A DNA stretch of 48,216 bases, taken from NCBI GenBank assembly GCA_030537815.1, contig JAUNVF010000012.1, positions 1-48,216 on the forward strand, given 5' to 3'. Made by a program: the position numbers and the translations under genes. Positions within the stretch are counted from its first letter, which is position 1, and every line of letters begins with the position of its first letter. The notes below the pieces were generated by a model. The model saw nothing but the letters and a program-made list of their open reading frames with translations. It was not told the DNA's origin and searched no databases. Of the stretch, positions 18,480 to 28,779 are shown piece by piece. The DNA comes from Tissierellia bacterium (GTDB lineage: Bacteria > Bacillota > Clostridia > Tissierellales > Peptoniphilaceae).

Positions 18480-19790
18480 ATGGACTTATTTAGCTTTAAT
18501 AGAGAAAATAATTTAAAAAAGAAAGCGCCATTGGCGGATAGGATGAGACCTGAAAGTCTCGACAGATATTATGGACAGGGCCATATCATTGGTCCCGGAA
18601 GATATTTAAATAGATTAATAAAATCGGGGAATATAATATCGCTGATCTTTTATGGACCGCCGGGAACGGGGAAGACGACTCTCGCTCATATAATTGCTGA
18701 GTCGACCAGCTCTGAATTTGAAAAGATATCAGCAGTCACCTCGGGAATAAAAGAAATAAGAGAAGTTATCAAAAGAGCTGAAGATAATCTCGGGGTTTAT
18801 AATAAGAGTACCATATTATTTATAGATGAAATACATAGATTCAATAAGACCCAGCAGGACGCACTTTTACCACATGTAGAAAAGGGACTCATAACTTTAA
18901 TCGGAGCGACTACAGAGAATCCCTTTTTTAGTGTGAATAAAGCATTGCTTTCCAGATGTCAGGTACTCGAGTTGAAGCCTCTATCATCAGATGATATAGA
19001 GCAAATTATAAAATTGGCGATAAAAGAGGATTCCATTCTTCAGAATTTGAATATTGAAATAGAAGATGAGGCGATAGAATATCTTAAGAGAATATCAAAT
19101 GGAGATGCGAGAGTTGCCTTAAATTCGCTGGAAATAGCTTCGATAACTTCGGATATAAAAGATGGGATAACGAGAATTACAGATGAGGACATAAGGGATT
19201 CAGTACAAAAGAAGGCCGTAAGATATGATAGAGATGGAGATGAACATTATAATATAGCATCGGCTTTTATCAAGAGTATAAGGGGAAGTGATGTCGATGC
19301 TTCGCTTTATTATTTAGCTTTGATGATTGAGTCGGGTGAAGATCCCAGATTTATAGCTAGGAGGATAGTGATTTCTGCGGCTGAAGACATAGGTCTAGCT
19401 GATCCTAACGCACTTAGCATAGCAGTTGCAGCTCATTCAGCTGTCGAGAAAATCGGGATGCCGGAAGGTAGAATACCATTGGCTGAAGCGACAGTATATC
19501 TTGCATTAGCTCCAAAGTCGAATTCAGCTTATACAGCTATAGATAAGGCGATTGAATTCGTTAAGAATAGTGAACATCTGCCCATACCAATTCATTTGAG
19601 AGATACGCACTACCAAGGTTCAAAGGAATTTGGACATGGAGAAGGATATAAATATCCACATTCATATGAAAATGGATATATTGAGCAGGATTATCTTCCC
19701 GAAAAGATTAAAGATATGAAATTTTATAAAAGAAAAAATATAGGTAGAGAAAAGGATTTAAATAATTACGATGATTTAAAGAAAAAATAA
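18480..19790 (+). CDS. rarA: Replication-associated recombination ATPase RarA (MgsA)
   Basis: AAA+ ATPase of the clamp-loader/Holliday-junction helicase group that acts at stalled replication forks. The 436-residue product has [12 protein letters not shown], Walker [10 protein letters not shown] (59-67), Walker [12 protein letters not shown], sensor [16 protein letters not shown] and the C-terminal tetramerisation region including [12 protein letters not shown] and [12 protein letters not shown] 18480 with GGTGG upstream is chosen; an earlier in-frame ATG at 18444 lies inside the nrdR terminator stem. Confidence 0.95.
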   Translation: MDLFSFNRENNLKKKAPLADRMRPESLDRYYGQGHIIGPGRYLNRLIKSGNIISLIFYGPPGTGKTTLAHIIAESTSSEFEKISAVTSGIKEIREVIKRAEDNLGVYNKSTILFIDEIHRFNKTQQDALLPHVEKGLITLIGATTENPFFSVNKALLSRCQVLELKPLSSDDIEQIIKLAIKEDSILQNLNIEIEDEAIEYLKRISNGDARVALNSLEIASITSDIKDGITRITDEDIRDSVQKKAVRYDRDGDEHYNIASAFIKSIRGSDVDASLYYLALMIESGEDPRFIARRIVISAAEDIGLADPNALSIAVAAHSAVEKIGMPEGRIPLAEATVYLALAPKSNSAYTAIDKAIEFVKNSEHLPIPIHLRDTHYQGSKEFGHGEGYKYPHSYENGYIEQDYLPEKIKDMKFYKRKNIGREKDLNNYDDLKKK

Positions 19791-19806
19791 TTGAAAGAGT
19801 GATACT

Positions 19807-21282
19807 GTGAGATTGTCATTAAAAACTTTTAAAGAAGTTGCTGCATCGGTTATACCGATTGTGGTTATAGTTCTGCTACTCAACTTCACAATAGCTAAAC
19901 TTGAAGCTGAGCTGCTTATAAGATTCGGATTGGGCTCTGTTCTGATAATTTTAGGTCTTGGTATCTTTTTATGGGGTGCAGAGCTTGCAATTACAGAAAT
20001 AGGTTCTTTAATGGGGAATGCCGTCGCCCATCAGAAGCCCTTTGGAGTCTTTATTATGGGTTTTTTGCTCGGATTTATTATTACAGTTGCAGAACCGGAT
20101 CTTTTGATACTTGCAAATCAGATATCGAAGGTTTTAGGGGGAAGCCTTGGAAGTTTTACAATTGTTTTGGTGGTTTCCCTTGGGGTCGGGCTTTTAGTTG
20201 GACTCGGTTTTTTGAGGATACTGAAGGGATTTTCAATAAATTTATTTTTTGCAATTTTTTATATCCTACTATTTGCATCATTTATATTTGTCCCAGAAGC
20301 GTATCAAGCCATAGCTTTTGATTCCTCTGGAGCGACTACGGGAGCTATGACCACTCCATTTATTCTTGCGCTTGGCTTAGGAGTTTCAAGACAAAAGGGT
20401 TCGATTGAGGGTGAGAAAGACAGCTTCGGACTTGTAGGAATAGCTTCAGTCGGTCCTGTTTTAGCTGTTGTGCTAATGTCTTTTTTTGTGAAGATAGATA
20501 TGAATATAGAGGCTGTAGAGCATATAGCTCAAGAAGGTGTAATTCAGCCATTCATAGATAATTTTTTCGCTATATCGAAAGAAAGCATCATAGCTTTATT
20601 GCCCTTGATTTTAATTTTCGCCGTCTCGAATTATTTGTATTTTAAATTAGATAAAAGAAATTTGAGAAAGATAAGATTTGGATTCATATATACATTATTG
20701 GGACTTATAATTTTTTTGCTAGGTGTTCATTCAGGATTCATCGATTTGGCATTGGTATTGGGAGAAAAGCTGGCATCTCATCCCAATAGACTATTACTTC
20801 CAGCAGTGGGATTCGTCGTTGGTATAGTAGTAGTTATGGCAGAGCCGGCGGTTTATGTTCTGTCAAATCAGGTTGAAGAAGTTACGGCGGGTTCGATACA
20901 GAGAAAAGTAATAATGGTAGCTCTTTGTATCGGTGTTGCGACTGCAGTCGCTTTGTCAATGCTCAGAATAATGACGCCAAAGCTCAGACTTTGGATGATA
21001 ATAGTTCCCGGATTTTTGATTGCAATAGCTCTAAGCTTTAAGGTCAAACCGCTCTTTGTCGGTATAGCCTATGATTCAGGGGGAGTTGCCTCCGGACCGA
21101 TGACGGCGACATTTATACTTGGAATGGCGCAGGGGGCAGCTGGAGTAATTCCTACTGCTGATGTCATGATGGATGGTTTCGGAGTAATAGCAGCAGTAGC
21201 TATGACTCCTGTATTGTCGATAATGATATTGGGACTTCTGTATGAAATGAAAACCCGCAAGGAGGTAAAAAGTGTTAGTTAA
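19807..21282 (+). CDS. Duplicated DUF1538 membrane protein, putative transporter
   Basis: A 491-residue polytopic protein made of two homologous halves (about 1-240 and 255-491), each matching the DUF1538 family as I recognise it. Paired motifs are AEPDLLILANQ (95-105) and AEPAVYVLSNQ (345-355), and FDSSGATTGAMT (171-182) and YDSGGVASGPMT (422-433), the latter followed by FILA/FILG. An internal inverted or tandem repeat of about six membrane segments per half is typical of carriers or channels. Substrate unknown. The GTG start is assumed. The next gene, a PII-like regulator, overlaps its end, as in the AmtB-GlnK arrangement, so the pair probably functions together. Confidence 0.82.
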   Translation: MRLSLKTFKEVAASVIPIVVIVLLLNFTIAKLEAELLIRFGLGSVLIILGLGIFLWGAELAITEIGSLMGNAVAHQKPFGVFIMGFLLGFIITVAEPDLLILANQISKVLGGSLGSFTIVLVVSLGVGLLVGLGFLRILKGFSINLFFAIFYILLFASFIFVPEAYQAIAFDSSGATTGAMTTPFILALGLGVSRQKGSIEGEKDSFGLVGIASVGPVLAVVLMSFFVKIDMNIEAVEHIAQEGVIQPFIDNFFAISKESIIALLPLILIFAVSNYLYFKLDKRNLRKIRFGFIYTLLGLIIFLLGVHSGFIDLALVLGEKLASHPNRLLLPAVGFVVGIVVVMAEPAVYVLSNQVEEVTAGSIQRKVIMVALCIGVATAVALSMLRIMTPKLRLWMIIVPGFLIAIALSFKVKPLFVGIAYDSGGVASGPMTATFILGMAQGAAGVIPTADVMMDGFGVIAAVAMTPVLSIMILGLLYEMKTRKEVKSVS

Positions 21283-21937
21283 GTATAAAGATGGAGATTA
21301 TGTCTTGCTATCGGTCATAGTTGACAGACATAAAGCCTCCAATATATTAGAGTATATGAAATGCTGTGGAGTAACAGGTGGGACTATAGTTTATGGGCTT
21401 GGAACAGTTAAATCAGGCATTTTAAATTTTCTAGAATTGAATGAAGAGAAAAAAGAAGTGCTTCTAATGATAATAAATAAAGAATTAGAAGATGAATTAC
21501 ATGATAAATTGCTAAAAAAATATAGATTAGACAAGAAAAACCACGGCATAGCTTTTAGCATAGATGTTTTCAAAATGATGGGCAGCAATATAGGAAAGGT
21601 GGAAAAAGATATGGAAAAAACCAATCAGGATATAAAATACGAAGCCGTATTTGTCATAGTTGAAAATGGAAAGGGCGAACTTGTTGTAGAGGCTGCTCAA
21701 GCGGCAGGAGCAAAGGGTGCGACTATAATCCACGGCAGAGGCTCGGGAATTCACGAAAAGGGAAATATATTCGGATTGGTAATAGAGCCAGAAAAAGAGA
21801 TTGTTTTAATGCTTATAAAAAGAGAAGATGTAGATAAAGTTACGGGAAGCATAAGGGAAAAAATAGATATAGAAAAACCTGGGCAGGGAATATTATTTGT
21901 CATGGATGTAAACAGAGCGACAGGTGTTATGGATTAG
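21272..21937 (+). CDS. Tandem PII-like regulatory protein
   Basis: A 221-residue protein with two PII-fold repeats in one chain (about 10-104 and 123-218). Aligned motifs are GGTIVYGLG and GATIIHGRG, EKKEVLLMII and EKEIVLMLI, and HGIAFSIDV and QGILFVMDV. The T-loop region of each half is short and lacks an obvious uridylylatable Tyr, so control by GlnD-type modification is unlikely. The GTG start at 21272 follows AAGGAGG and overlaps the DUF1538 gene by 11 bases. PII proteins sense ATP/ADP, 2-oxoglutarate or other small ligands and often gate a neighbouring transporter; ligand and partner here are inference. Confidence 0.85.
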   Translation: MLVKYKDGDYVLLSVIVDRHKASNILEYMKCCGVTGGTIVYGLGTVKSGILNFLELNEEKKEVLLMIINKELEDELHDKLLKKYRLDKKNHGIAFSIDVFKMMGSNIGKVEKDMEKTNQDIKYEAVFVIVENGKGELVVEAAQAAGAKGATIIHGRGSGIHEKGNIFGLVIEPEKEIVLMLIKREDVDKVTGSIREKIDIEKPGQGILFVMDVNRATGVMD

Positions 21938-21957
21938 ACGCAGTTTTGCACTTCTAA

Positions 21958-21986
21958 TTGACATGGGATAGAAGCTGTATTATAAT
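21958..21986 (+). promoter_or_regulatory. Consensus sigma-A promoter of the asnS T-box unit
   Basis: TTGACA at 21958-21963, exactly 17 bases, then TATAAT at 21981-21986: a perfect match to the consensus. It places the transcription start near 21993, at the beginning of the T-box leader. Confidence 0.9.
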
Positions 21987-21992
21987 CTTGAT

Positions 21993-22202
21993 AAGAATTG
22001 AAAATGCTAAGATTGAGAGAGTAGCAATAAGAGATTGTCACAGAGAGTCGCCGGAGCTGAGAGGTGATACATATCTTTTTGCGAAAAACACTCAGGAGCT
22101 TTGATGCCGAATAGAGTAGGTATCGACGTTCAGTGCGTTATAACTGGCTTAATAAGGTGGCATCACGAATACGCTTTCGTCCTTTGGACGAAAGCTTTTT
22201 TT
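21993..22202 (+). promoter_or_regulatory. Asparagine T-box riboswitch
   Basis: Leader RNA that reads the charging state of a tRNA and decides between termination and readthrough. Visible parts are the Stem I loop-E AGTA (22020-22023), the AG-bulge CAGAGAG, the apical GCTGAGAGGTGATA and the 3' side of the specifier loop GCGAAAAACACTC. An AAC codon (22087-22089) lies at the specifier position. The stem III segment AGTAGGTATCGACG and the T-box AATAAGGTGGCATCACG follow. TGGC at 22158-22161 would pair with the GCCA end of tRNA-Asn, consistent with the AAC specifier and the downstream asnS. Uncharged tRNA-Asn should favour the antiterminator. Confidence 0.92.
22173..22202 (+). terminator. Intrinsic terminator of the asnS T-box
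   Basis: GCTTTCGTCC (22173-22182), TTT loop, GGACGAAAGC (22186-22195), then seven T. Its 5' side is adjacent to the T-box sequence, as needed for mutually exclusive antiterminator and terminator forms. asnS SD GGAGGG follows at 22211. Confidence 0.93.
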
Positions 22203-22220
22203 AATAATTCGGAGGGATTT

Positions 22221-23606
22221 ATGAACTTAACAGTTAGAGATTTATATGAACGCAAAAAAGAATTATATGGAAAAGAAATTGAAATTTGCGGATGGATTAA
22301 AAACATGAGAGACTCTAAAAAGATAGCATTTATAGAGTTGAATGACGGAACAAATTTTAAGTCAGTTCAAGTTGTCGTATCAGCTGAAGTAGAAAACTTT
22401 TCAGAGATATCGAAATACCATTTAGCGAGTGCAATCAGAGTTTACGGGGAATTCATAGAAACCCCTAATGCTAAGCAGGAATTTGAAATTCAAGCTAAGA
22501 AAATAGAGCTTGAAGGTTCATCAACTGAAGATTATCCGCTACAAAAGAAGAGGCATAGCTTTGAATACTTGAGGACAATTGCTCATTTAAGGCCGAGAGC
22601 AAATACTTATAATGCGGTTTTTAGAGTTAGATCAGTCCTAGCTTATGCAATACACAAATTTTTCAATGATAGGAATTTTATATATGCACATACGCCGATT
22701 ATAACTGCGAGCGATGCCGAAGGTGCCGGAGAGATGTTTAAAGTTACGACTCTCGATTTTAAAAATCCACCTATGAAAGATGATGAGGTCGACTATAAAG
22801 AAGATTTCTTTGGGAAACTCGCTCATTTGACTGTAAGTGGTCAATTAGAAGGAGAGGCTTTTGCGCTAGCTTTTAGAAATATATATACATTTGGACCGAC
22901 ATTTAGAGCAGAAAATTCGAATACCCCGAGACATGCTGCAGAGTTTTGGATGATTGAGCCTGAAATTGCATTTGCAGATTTAAAGGACAATATGCAATTA
23001 GCCGAGGATATGGTAAGATTCATTATAGATTATGTCCTTGAAAATGCTTCTGAAGAGATGGAATTTTTTGATAAATTCGTTCAAAAAGGTCTAATAGACA
23101 GACTGAAAAAAATCGTCAATTCAGAATTCAAGAAGATGACATATACAGAAGCGATTGAGATATTGGAAAAGGCAGATAGAGAATTTCAATATCCAGTAAA
23201 ATGGGGCATAGACCTTCAAACAGAGCATGAGAGATATATATCAGAAGAAATAGTCAACGGACCTGTATTCCTTACGGATTATCCTAAAGAGATCAAGGCA
23301 TTTTATATGAGAGAAAATGAAGACGGAAAAACTGTTGCCGCTATGGATCTTTTAGTGCCGGGAGTCGGCGAGATAATCGGAGGAAGCCAAAGAGAAGAAA
23401 GACTTGAAATTCTCGAAAAGAAAATAATAGACAATGGCATGGACCCTCAAGACTACTGGTGGTATTTAGAACTGAGAAAATACGGTGGAACAAAACATGC
23501 TGGATACGGACTTGGTTTTGAAAGAATGCTCATGTATATAACAGGTATGACGAATATAAGAGATGTAGTTCCCTTCCCGAGAACCGTAAACTACTGCGAA
23601 TTTTAG
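22221..23606 (+). CDS. asnS: Asparaginyl-tRNA synthetase
   Basis: Class IIb aminoacyl-tRNA synthetase that charges tRNA-Asn. The 461-residue product has the OB-fold anticodon-binding domain ([22 protein letters not shown]), class II motif 2 ([25 protein letters not shown]) shown here by [17 protein letters not shown], and motif 3 [13 protein letters not shown], with [11 protein letters not shown] at the C-terminus. The PFPR ending and the AENSNT variant separate AsnRS from AspRS and LysRS. ATG 22221 follows GGAGGG. Expression is under the T-box upstream. The EamA gene follows after three bases. Confidence 0.97.
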   Translation: MNLTVRDLYERKKELYGKEIEICGWIKNMRDSKKIAFIELNDGTNFKSVQVVVSAEVENFSEISKYHLASAIRVYGEFIETPNAKQEFEIQAKKIELEGSSTEDYPLQKKRHSFEYLRTIAHLRPRANTYNAVFRVRSVLAYAIHKFFNDRNFIYAHTPIITASDAEGAGEMFKVTTLDFKNPPMKDDEVDYKEDFFGKLAHLTVSGQLEGEAFALAFRNIYTFGPTFRAENSNTPRHAAEFWMIEPEIAFADLKDNMQLAEDMVRFIIDYVLENASEEMEFFDKFVQKGLIDRLKKIVNSEFKKMTYTEAIEILEKADREFQYPVKWGIDLQTEHERYISEEIVNGPVFLTDYPKEIKAFYMRENEDGKTVAAMDLLVPGVGEIIGGSQREERLEILEKKIIDNGMDPQDYWWYLELRKYGGTKHAGYGLGFERMLMYITGMTNIRDVVPFPRTVNYCEF

Positions 23607-23609
23607 AGA

Positions 23610-24497
23610 ATGAGAATAGGAGAGTTATCGGCTTTGGCTGCTGCTTTCTGCCGTACTGTAAATGGATTATTCCTAGAATCTGCAGGAAAGAAGATGGGAT
23701 CCGGAACTGTAAACTTTATAAGGCTTTTATTTGCCATGGCGTTTTTATCGATATATATGCTAATATCAAAGGGCAATATCATACCGATGCAAGCCAGCCC
23801 TAAATCATGGATATTTCTTTCCATGTCCGGAATTATAGGTTTTTTTGTAGGAGATTATTTTTTAATCAAATCTATGATAATGATAGGTCCGAGGTTATCG
23901 ATGTTGTTGATGGCACTTGGGCCTCCTATAACTGCAATATTTGATTATTTATTATTTAAATCTGTACTTACTAAGATGAATTTATTAGGGATATTCATAA
24001 CCCTTATAGGAGTAGTCGTGGTGATATCGGGACGAGATAAAGGCGATGATTTCAATAATAAGGCAGATGCTAAAGGCTTTATATACGGTTTGCTTGCGGC
24101 AATCGGCCAGGCGAGTGGTCTTATGCTCAGTAAGATAGGACTGGAAGACAATGACCCATTTGCTGCTACTCAGATAAGGATAATATCTTCCCTTGCATTA
24201 TTTTTGATAATCATGGCATTAAATAAGGATTTTATAGATATAAAATCGGGATTGGAAAATAAGGGAGAGCTGTGGAAACTCGCTGCAGCAGGTCTGATAG
24301 GTTCTTTTATAGGCGTCGGGCTTTCGCTTATAGCTTTAAGATATACTGAGGCGGCTATAGCATCGACCTTGACATCAATTGTTCCTGTCATGGTTATCCC
24401 GTTTACGATAATATTATACAAGGAAAAGATAAATCTTATTGAAATAATAGGCACGATTTCATCAGTGGCCGGAATAGCGATACTATTTATTTTGTAA
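23610..24497 (+). CDS. EamA/DMT-family transporter
   Basis: A 295-residue membrane protein with ten predicted helices in two EamA repeats. The first is around 5-135, with [12 protein letters not shown] after its last helix, and the second is about 150-295, ending [25 protein letters not shown], the usual EamA closing pattern. Members export amino acids, metabolites or drugs; substrate cannot be read from sequence. It sits three bases after asnS and 17 before leuS, so it is likely in the asparagine-responsive transcript. No clear ribosome site precedes ATG 23610, suggesting coupling to asnS. Confidence 0.88.
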   Translation: MRIGELSALAAAFCRTVNGLFLESAGKKMGSGTVNFIRLLFAMAFLSIYMLISKGNIIPMQASPKSWIFLSMSGIIGFFVGDYFLIKSMIMIGPRLSMLLMALGPPITAIFDYLLFKSVLTKMNLLGIFITLIGVVVVISGRDKGDDFNNKADAKGFIYGLLAAIGQASGLMLSKIGLEDNDPFAATQIRIISSLALFLIIMALNKDFIDIKSGLENKGELWKLAAAGLIGSFIGVGLSLIALRYTEAAIASTLTSIVPVMVIPFTIILYKEKINLIEIIGTISSVAGIAILFIL

Positions 24498-24514
24498 ATA
24501 GAATAGGAGGAAAT

Positions 24515-26926
24515 ATGCAAAAATACAACCCCAATGTCATTGAAAAAAAATGGCAGAAATTTTGGGATGAAGATAAAACTTTTAAAACTGAGATGGACGA
24601 TTCAAAAGAAAAATTCTTTGCTCTCGTTGAATTCCCATACCCTTCCGGTCAGGGACTTCATGTAGGCCATCCGAGACCATATACTGCTTTAGATGTAGTG
24701 GCGAGAAAGAGGAGAATGCAAAATTATAATGTACTCTTTCCTATGGGATGGGATGCATTCGGATTGCCGACTGAGAATTTTGCGATAAAACACAAGATTC
24801 ATCCTGCAGAGGTAACTAAGAATAATATAGCCAGATTTAAAAAGCAGCTTAAATCAATCGGATTTTCATTTGATTGGGATAGAGAAATAAATACTACAGA
24901 TCCTGAATACTACAAATGGACACAGTGGATATTTTTAAAGCTTTTTGAAAAAAATCTTGCGTATAAAAAAGAAATGCCCATTAACTGGTGTACTTCTTGT
25001 AAGATAGGCCTAGCTAATGAAGAGGTCGTAGCTGGAGTTTGCGAGAGATGCGGCTCCAATGTCGTTCACAAAGTAAAAAATCAATGGATGTTAAAAATTA
25101 CCGAATACGCAGATAGGTTGATTGACGACCTTGAAGGGCTAGACTTTCCAGATAGAGTAAAATCTTCTCAGATAAATTGGATTGGAAGATCATATGGTAT
25201 GGATATCGACTTTAAGATAAAAGATATATCTGAATCATTGAGAGTATTTACGACAAGACCCGATACCATATACGGTGCGACATATATGGTAATCGCTGTT
25301 GAACATCCGATTATAGAAAAATATTCAGACAAGATAGAAAATATGGATGAAATTAGAGCATATAGAGAAGAAACTCTAAAAAAATCTGATTTTGAAAGAT
25401 CAGAATTGAGTACTGAAAAAACGGGTGTTCAAATAAAGGGATTAAATGCTATCAATCCTGCGACAGGAGAAGAAATTCCAATATGGGTTTCAGACTATGT
25501 TCTCATGTCATATGGTACTGGAGCGATAATGGCAGTGCCCGCACATGATACTAGAGATTACGAATTTGCAAAGAAATTCGAACTTCCAATTATAGAAGTA
25601 GTATCTGGAGGAGATATAGAAGAGTCTGCTTATACTGATTCTGAAGATGGAGAACTTGTAAATTCTGGGATATTAAATGGATTAAAAGTCCCTGAAGCGA
25701 AAGAAAAGATAGCCGATTATTTAAGTGAAAAAGGACTTGGAGAAAAAAAGGTCAATTATAAATTGAGAGACTGGGTATTTTCTAGACAGAGATATTGGGG
25801 AGAGCCTATTCCATTGGTTGATTGTGAAGATTGCGGTTGGACTCCTGTCCCATATGATGAATTACCGGTGCTTTTACCACAAATAAAGGAATATGAGCCG
25901 ACTGATTCTGGTGAGTCGCCTCTAGCCAATATAGAAGAATTTGTTAATACAAAATGCCCGAAATGTGGGAAAGATGCGAAGAGAGAAACTGACACAATGC
26001 CTCAATGGGCGGGATCTTCATGGTATTTTTTAAGATATACAGATCCCCATAATGATAAAGAATTTGCATCGAGAGAAAATCTCGACTACTATACGCCTGT
26101 GGATTGGTATAATGGAGGAATGGAGCATACGACATTGCATTTATTATATTCAAGATTCTGGCATAAATTCCTATACGATTTAGGACTCGTTCCTACAAAA
26201 GAGCCATATATGAAGAGAACATCTCATGGGATGATACTCGGAAATAATAACGAGAAAATGTCGAAATCGAGGGGAAATGTCGTTAATCCCGACGATATAG
26301 TAGAAGAATACGGCGCAGATACTATGAGAACCTATGAGATGTTTATAGGTGATTTTGAAAAATCCGTCCCATGGTCTGAAAATGGAGTTAAGGGTTGTAG
26401 AAAATTCTTGGAGAGAGTTTGGAATCTTCAGGAGATTGTTAACGATAAAGACGAGTACAGTCCTGAGGTCGAGGTTTTGATAAATCAGACTATAAAGAAA
26501 GTCTCAGAGGATTATGAAACTTTGAAATATAATACGGCTATCGCACAGCTCATGACTTTATTAAATGAGTTTAGAACACTTGAAGCGATAAGCAGAAAAG
26601 ATTATAATACAATTCTATTATTATTATATCCGGTCGCTCCTCATATTAGTGAAGAATTATGGCAGATTCTTGGTAATGAGGGATATATACATGATCAGCC
26701 ATGGCCTGTTTACGACGAAAATAAATTGAAAGACGACGAGATCGAACTTCCGGTTCAGGTTATGGGAAAGATGAGAGGTACGATAATGATACCGAATGAA
26801 GCTGAACAAGAAGAAGTTATGAATATACTCGAAAAAACTGATATTTATGGAAAATATATAGAAGGCAAGCAAATAATTAAGATAATTTATGTAAAGGGAA
26901 AGATATTTAATATCATAGTAAAATAA
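24515..26926 (+). CDS. leuS: Leucyl-tRNA synthetase
   Basis: Class Ia synthetase charging tRNA-Leu. The 803-residue product has the HIGH-type HVGHP (49-53), a zinc-binding pattern CTSCKIG...CERCG, the CP1 editing domain with [20 protein letters not shown] and the [19 protein letters not shown] pocket. A second Cys cluster (CEDCGW, CPKCGK) and KMSKS (about 580-584) come next, then the anticodon-binding domain with a leucine-specific C-terminal extension. Length is normal. AGGAGG precedes the start. It lacks a T-box of its own and shares the asnS transcript. Confidence 0.97.
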   Translation: MQKYNPNVIEKKWQKFWDEDKTFKTEMDDSKEKFFALVEFPYPSGQGLHVGHPRPYTALDVVARKRRMQNYNVLFPMGWDAFGLPTENFAIKHKIHPAEVTKNNIARFKKQLKSIGFSFDWDREINTTDPEYYKWTQWIFLKLFEKNLAYKKEMPINWCTSCKIGLANEEVVAGVCERCGSNVVHKVKNQWMLKITEYADRLIDDLEGLDFPDRVKSSQINWIGRSYGMDIDFKIKDISESLRVFTTRPDTIYGATYMVIAVEHPIIEKYSDKIENMDEIRAYREETLKKSDFERSELSTEKTGVQIKGLNAINPATGEEIPIWVSDYVLMSYGTGAIMAVPAHDTRDYEFAKKFELPIIEVVSGGDIEESAYTDSEDGELVNSGILNGLKVPEAKEKIADYLSEKGLGEKKVNYKLRDWVFSRQRYWGEPIPLVDCEDCGWTPVPYDELPVLLPQIKEYEPTDSGESPLANIEEFVNTKCPKCGKDAKRETDTMPQWAGSSWYFLRYTDPHNDKEFASRENLDYYTPVDWYNGGMEHTTLHLLYSRFWHKFLYDLGLVPTKEPYMKRTSHGMILGNNNEKMSKSRGNVVNPDDIVEEYGADTMRTYEMFIGDFEKSVPWSENGVKGCRKFLERVWNLQEIVNDKDEYSPEVEVLINQTIKKVSEDYETLKYNTAIAQLMTLLNEFRTLEAISRKDYNTILLLLYPVAPHISEELWQILGNEGYIHDQPWPVYDENKLKDDEIELPVQVMGKMRGTIMIPNEAEQEEVMNILEKTDIYGKYIEGKQIIKIIYVKGKIFNIIVK

Positions 26927-26927
26927 G

Positions 26928-26976
26928 AAAAGCTGTTGCAAAATGACTAATCGTCGTTTTACAACAGCTTTTAATT
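26928..26976 (+). terminator. Bidirectional terminator between leuS and clc
   Basis: AAAAGCTGTTG (26928-26938) pairs with CAACAGCTTTT (26962-26972), with further A/T pairing inside. A T tract on both strands suits the convergent leuS and clc genes. Confidence 0.8.
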
Positions 26977-26992
26977 ATTTCAATTACTGAAT

Positions 26993-28541
26993 TTAATGTT
27001 CTGACAAACTATCATTAAAAAATTTTTTGCATTTCATAAGGTCATGTAAAGTCGTTGTTATATTAAGAGTATCCCCCGGCATTATCTTTGTTTCTCCTCT
27101 AGGGATCAATTCTTCTCCATGCCTTTCGATGCTGATTATTAGCAATTCCATCGGAATATCGAGTTCTTTTATTTTCTTACCGGCAAATTTCGAGGTGACA
27201 GCTACTTTTACAGAATAGAGCGTTTTTTTATTTTCAATTTCAGTCAAAACTTGTTTCTTTGATTTTTTAATCATCCTATGAAGCAGAGAATCATATATAG
27301 GCTTAGCTTTTAGCAGATTTGAAATTAAATATGAGATAATCGATACAATGGAGAGACTTAACAAATGGCTAAAGCTTCCCGTCATTTCTGTTACAAGTAA
27401 GATTGAGAGTATTGGCGCTCTGATTACTGATGTCAAGACAGCAGCCATACCAAGGATTACGAAATTTGCGAGATATGGACTTGTTAAAACTCCACTCATC
27501 TCAAAAAATTTAAAATATATATTTCCTACCAATGCGCCAAGTACCAATACGGGTAAAAAAAATACCTCCTTGAACAGAACTGCCATAGCAGAATGATGTA
27601 AATAAAAGCTTGCCGACCAGTAGAATTATAAGTAAGGAAAAAGCTTTATCGGCATTAAGCAGGCTTTCAATTAGAGAATGACCTCCTCCCGATAAATCGA
27701 CCGTATATATGGCTATTAATCCCGACACGCAAAATACAAAAGCCAACACTATCGGCTTTTTTATCTTTATCGCATTGAAAATATCCTGTACTTTTAGTAA
27801 AGTATGATTAAATAAGATGCCGATTAATGCAGCTATAATAGCGAATATTAAAAGATGATAATAATCTGAAAGCTGGATAACCTCAGCGACTTCAAAATGA
27901 AAAGCCGGAGCCAGTCCAAATATATTCTTTGATATAAAATCAGCCACCACTGCAGCAACAAGTGCCGGAATCAGCAATAAGCTTGAATAAGTTTTATGCA
28001 ATTCCTCCAAGACAAAGATAACGCCCGATATAGGGGCATTAAAAGCTGCGGAAAGACCCGCACTCGCTCCTGCAGACATAATCGCACCTGTCTCGGAAGG
28101 AGTTCTCTTCATTAGCTTCGCCCAAATCTTGGCTGCATTTGCACCGATTTGTATAGACGGTCCCTCTCTCCCTAAGGAAAGACCTCCTAATGATGCGAGA
28201 CTTCCACCAACAAATTTTGACAAGATGATTTTTTTAGAGTCAGTATCGAAAACTCCATGCATCTCTCCTTGGATTTGAGGGATCCCACTTCCACTACTCA
28301 TAGGTTCAAATTTTAATAAAAGATGCACAATAAAAGACGAAATCAATAAAATTCCAAACCAGATATATATTTTTGAATCAGATAAGTCAGATAGAAATTT
28401 AAATCTAAAATGAGATATATACTGTAATGCGAGTCTGTAGCTGACAGAGCAGAAACCCGAGACTATACCAACCATTATACCGTCGACTACTAGCTTTTTT
28501 CTCGAAATAGCATTGGGATTAAAATCCTTTATCGATTTCAA
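26993..28541 (-). pseudogene. ClC chloride/proton antiporter with TrkA-C domain, frameshifted
   Basis: Two overlapping frames together make one ClC protein of about 515 residues. The 5' part (TTG 28541, after GGAGG, to stop near 27510) holds the pore motifs GSGIPQ, GREGPSIQIGA and GVIFVLEE, ending in GGIFF. The 3' part (frame 27586-26993) resumes with PVLVLGALVG and ends in a TrkA-C/RCK-C domain of about 75 residues. The break is at a run of eight A (+ strand 27555-27562); seven would restore GGIF-LPVLVLGALVG. Both glutamates typical of Cl-/H+ exchangers are present. It may be a sequencing error, a slippage switch or a real pseudogene. Confidence 0.87.
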
Positions 28542-28592
28542 AAAATCAACCTCCAAATTTATTTAGAGTTTAGGAAAACTCTTTCATATATT

Positions 28593-28621
28593 ATTTTATA
28601 TTAACGCAAAGTTATTGTAAA
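28593..28621 (-). promoter_or_regulatory. Promoter for the clc gene
   Basis: On the minus strand, TTTACA (28621-28616), a 17-base spacer and TAAAAT (28598-28593), about 50 bases upstream of the likely TTG start. Confidence 0.55.
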
Positions 28622-28650
28622 TAAGATAGTTAATTATTTTAAAAATATCA

Positions 28651-28671
28651 AAGTAAAAATAGATTTTACTT
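28651..28671. repeat. Inverted repeat between divergent clc and tdh
   Basis: AAGTAAAA (28651-28658), five bases, TTTTACTT (28664-28671). It lies between the two divergent promoters and looks like an operator dyad. A chance AT-rich palindrome is also possible. Confidence 0.35.
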
Positions 28672-28711
28672 CTTAAATCTAAAAACTTGGACTAATTCTC
28701 TTGAAATATAC

Positions 28712-28740
28712 TTTTCAAATTAGTAAATTAATGATAAAAT
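28712..28740 (+). promoter_or_regulatory. Promoter for the tdh-like gene
   Basis: Extended -10 TGATAAAAT (28732-28740) with a weak -35 TTTTCA (28712-28717) at 17-base spacing, about 40 bases upstream of ATG 28780. Confidence 0.5.
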
Positions 28741-28779
28741 ATCTTTACAAGCTAATAAATTTAACTTTAGGAGGTCAAA

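Noticed and set aside
22101-22220. N-terminal extension of asnS from 22101
   Set aside because: The extension translates the T-box and its terminator; the real start is ATG 22221 after GGAGGG.
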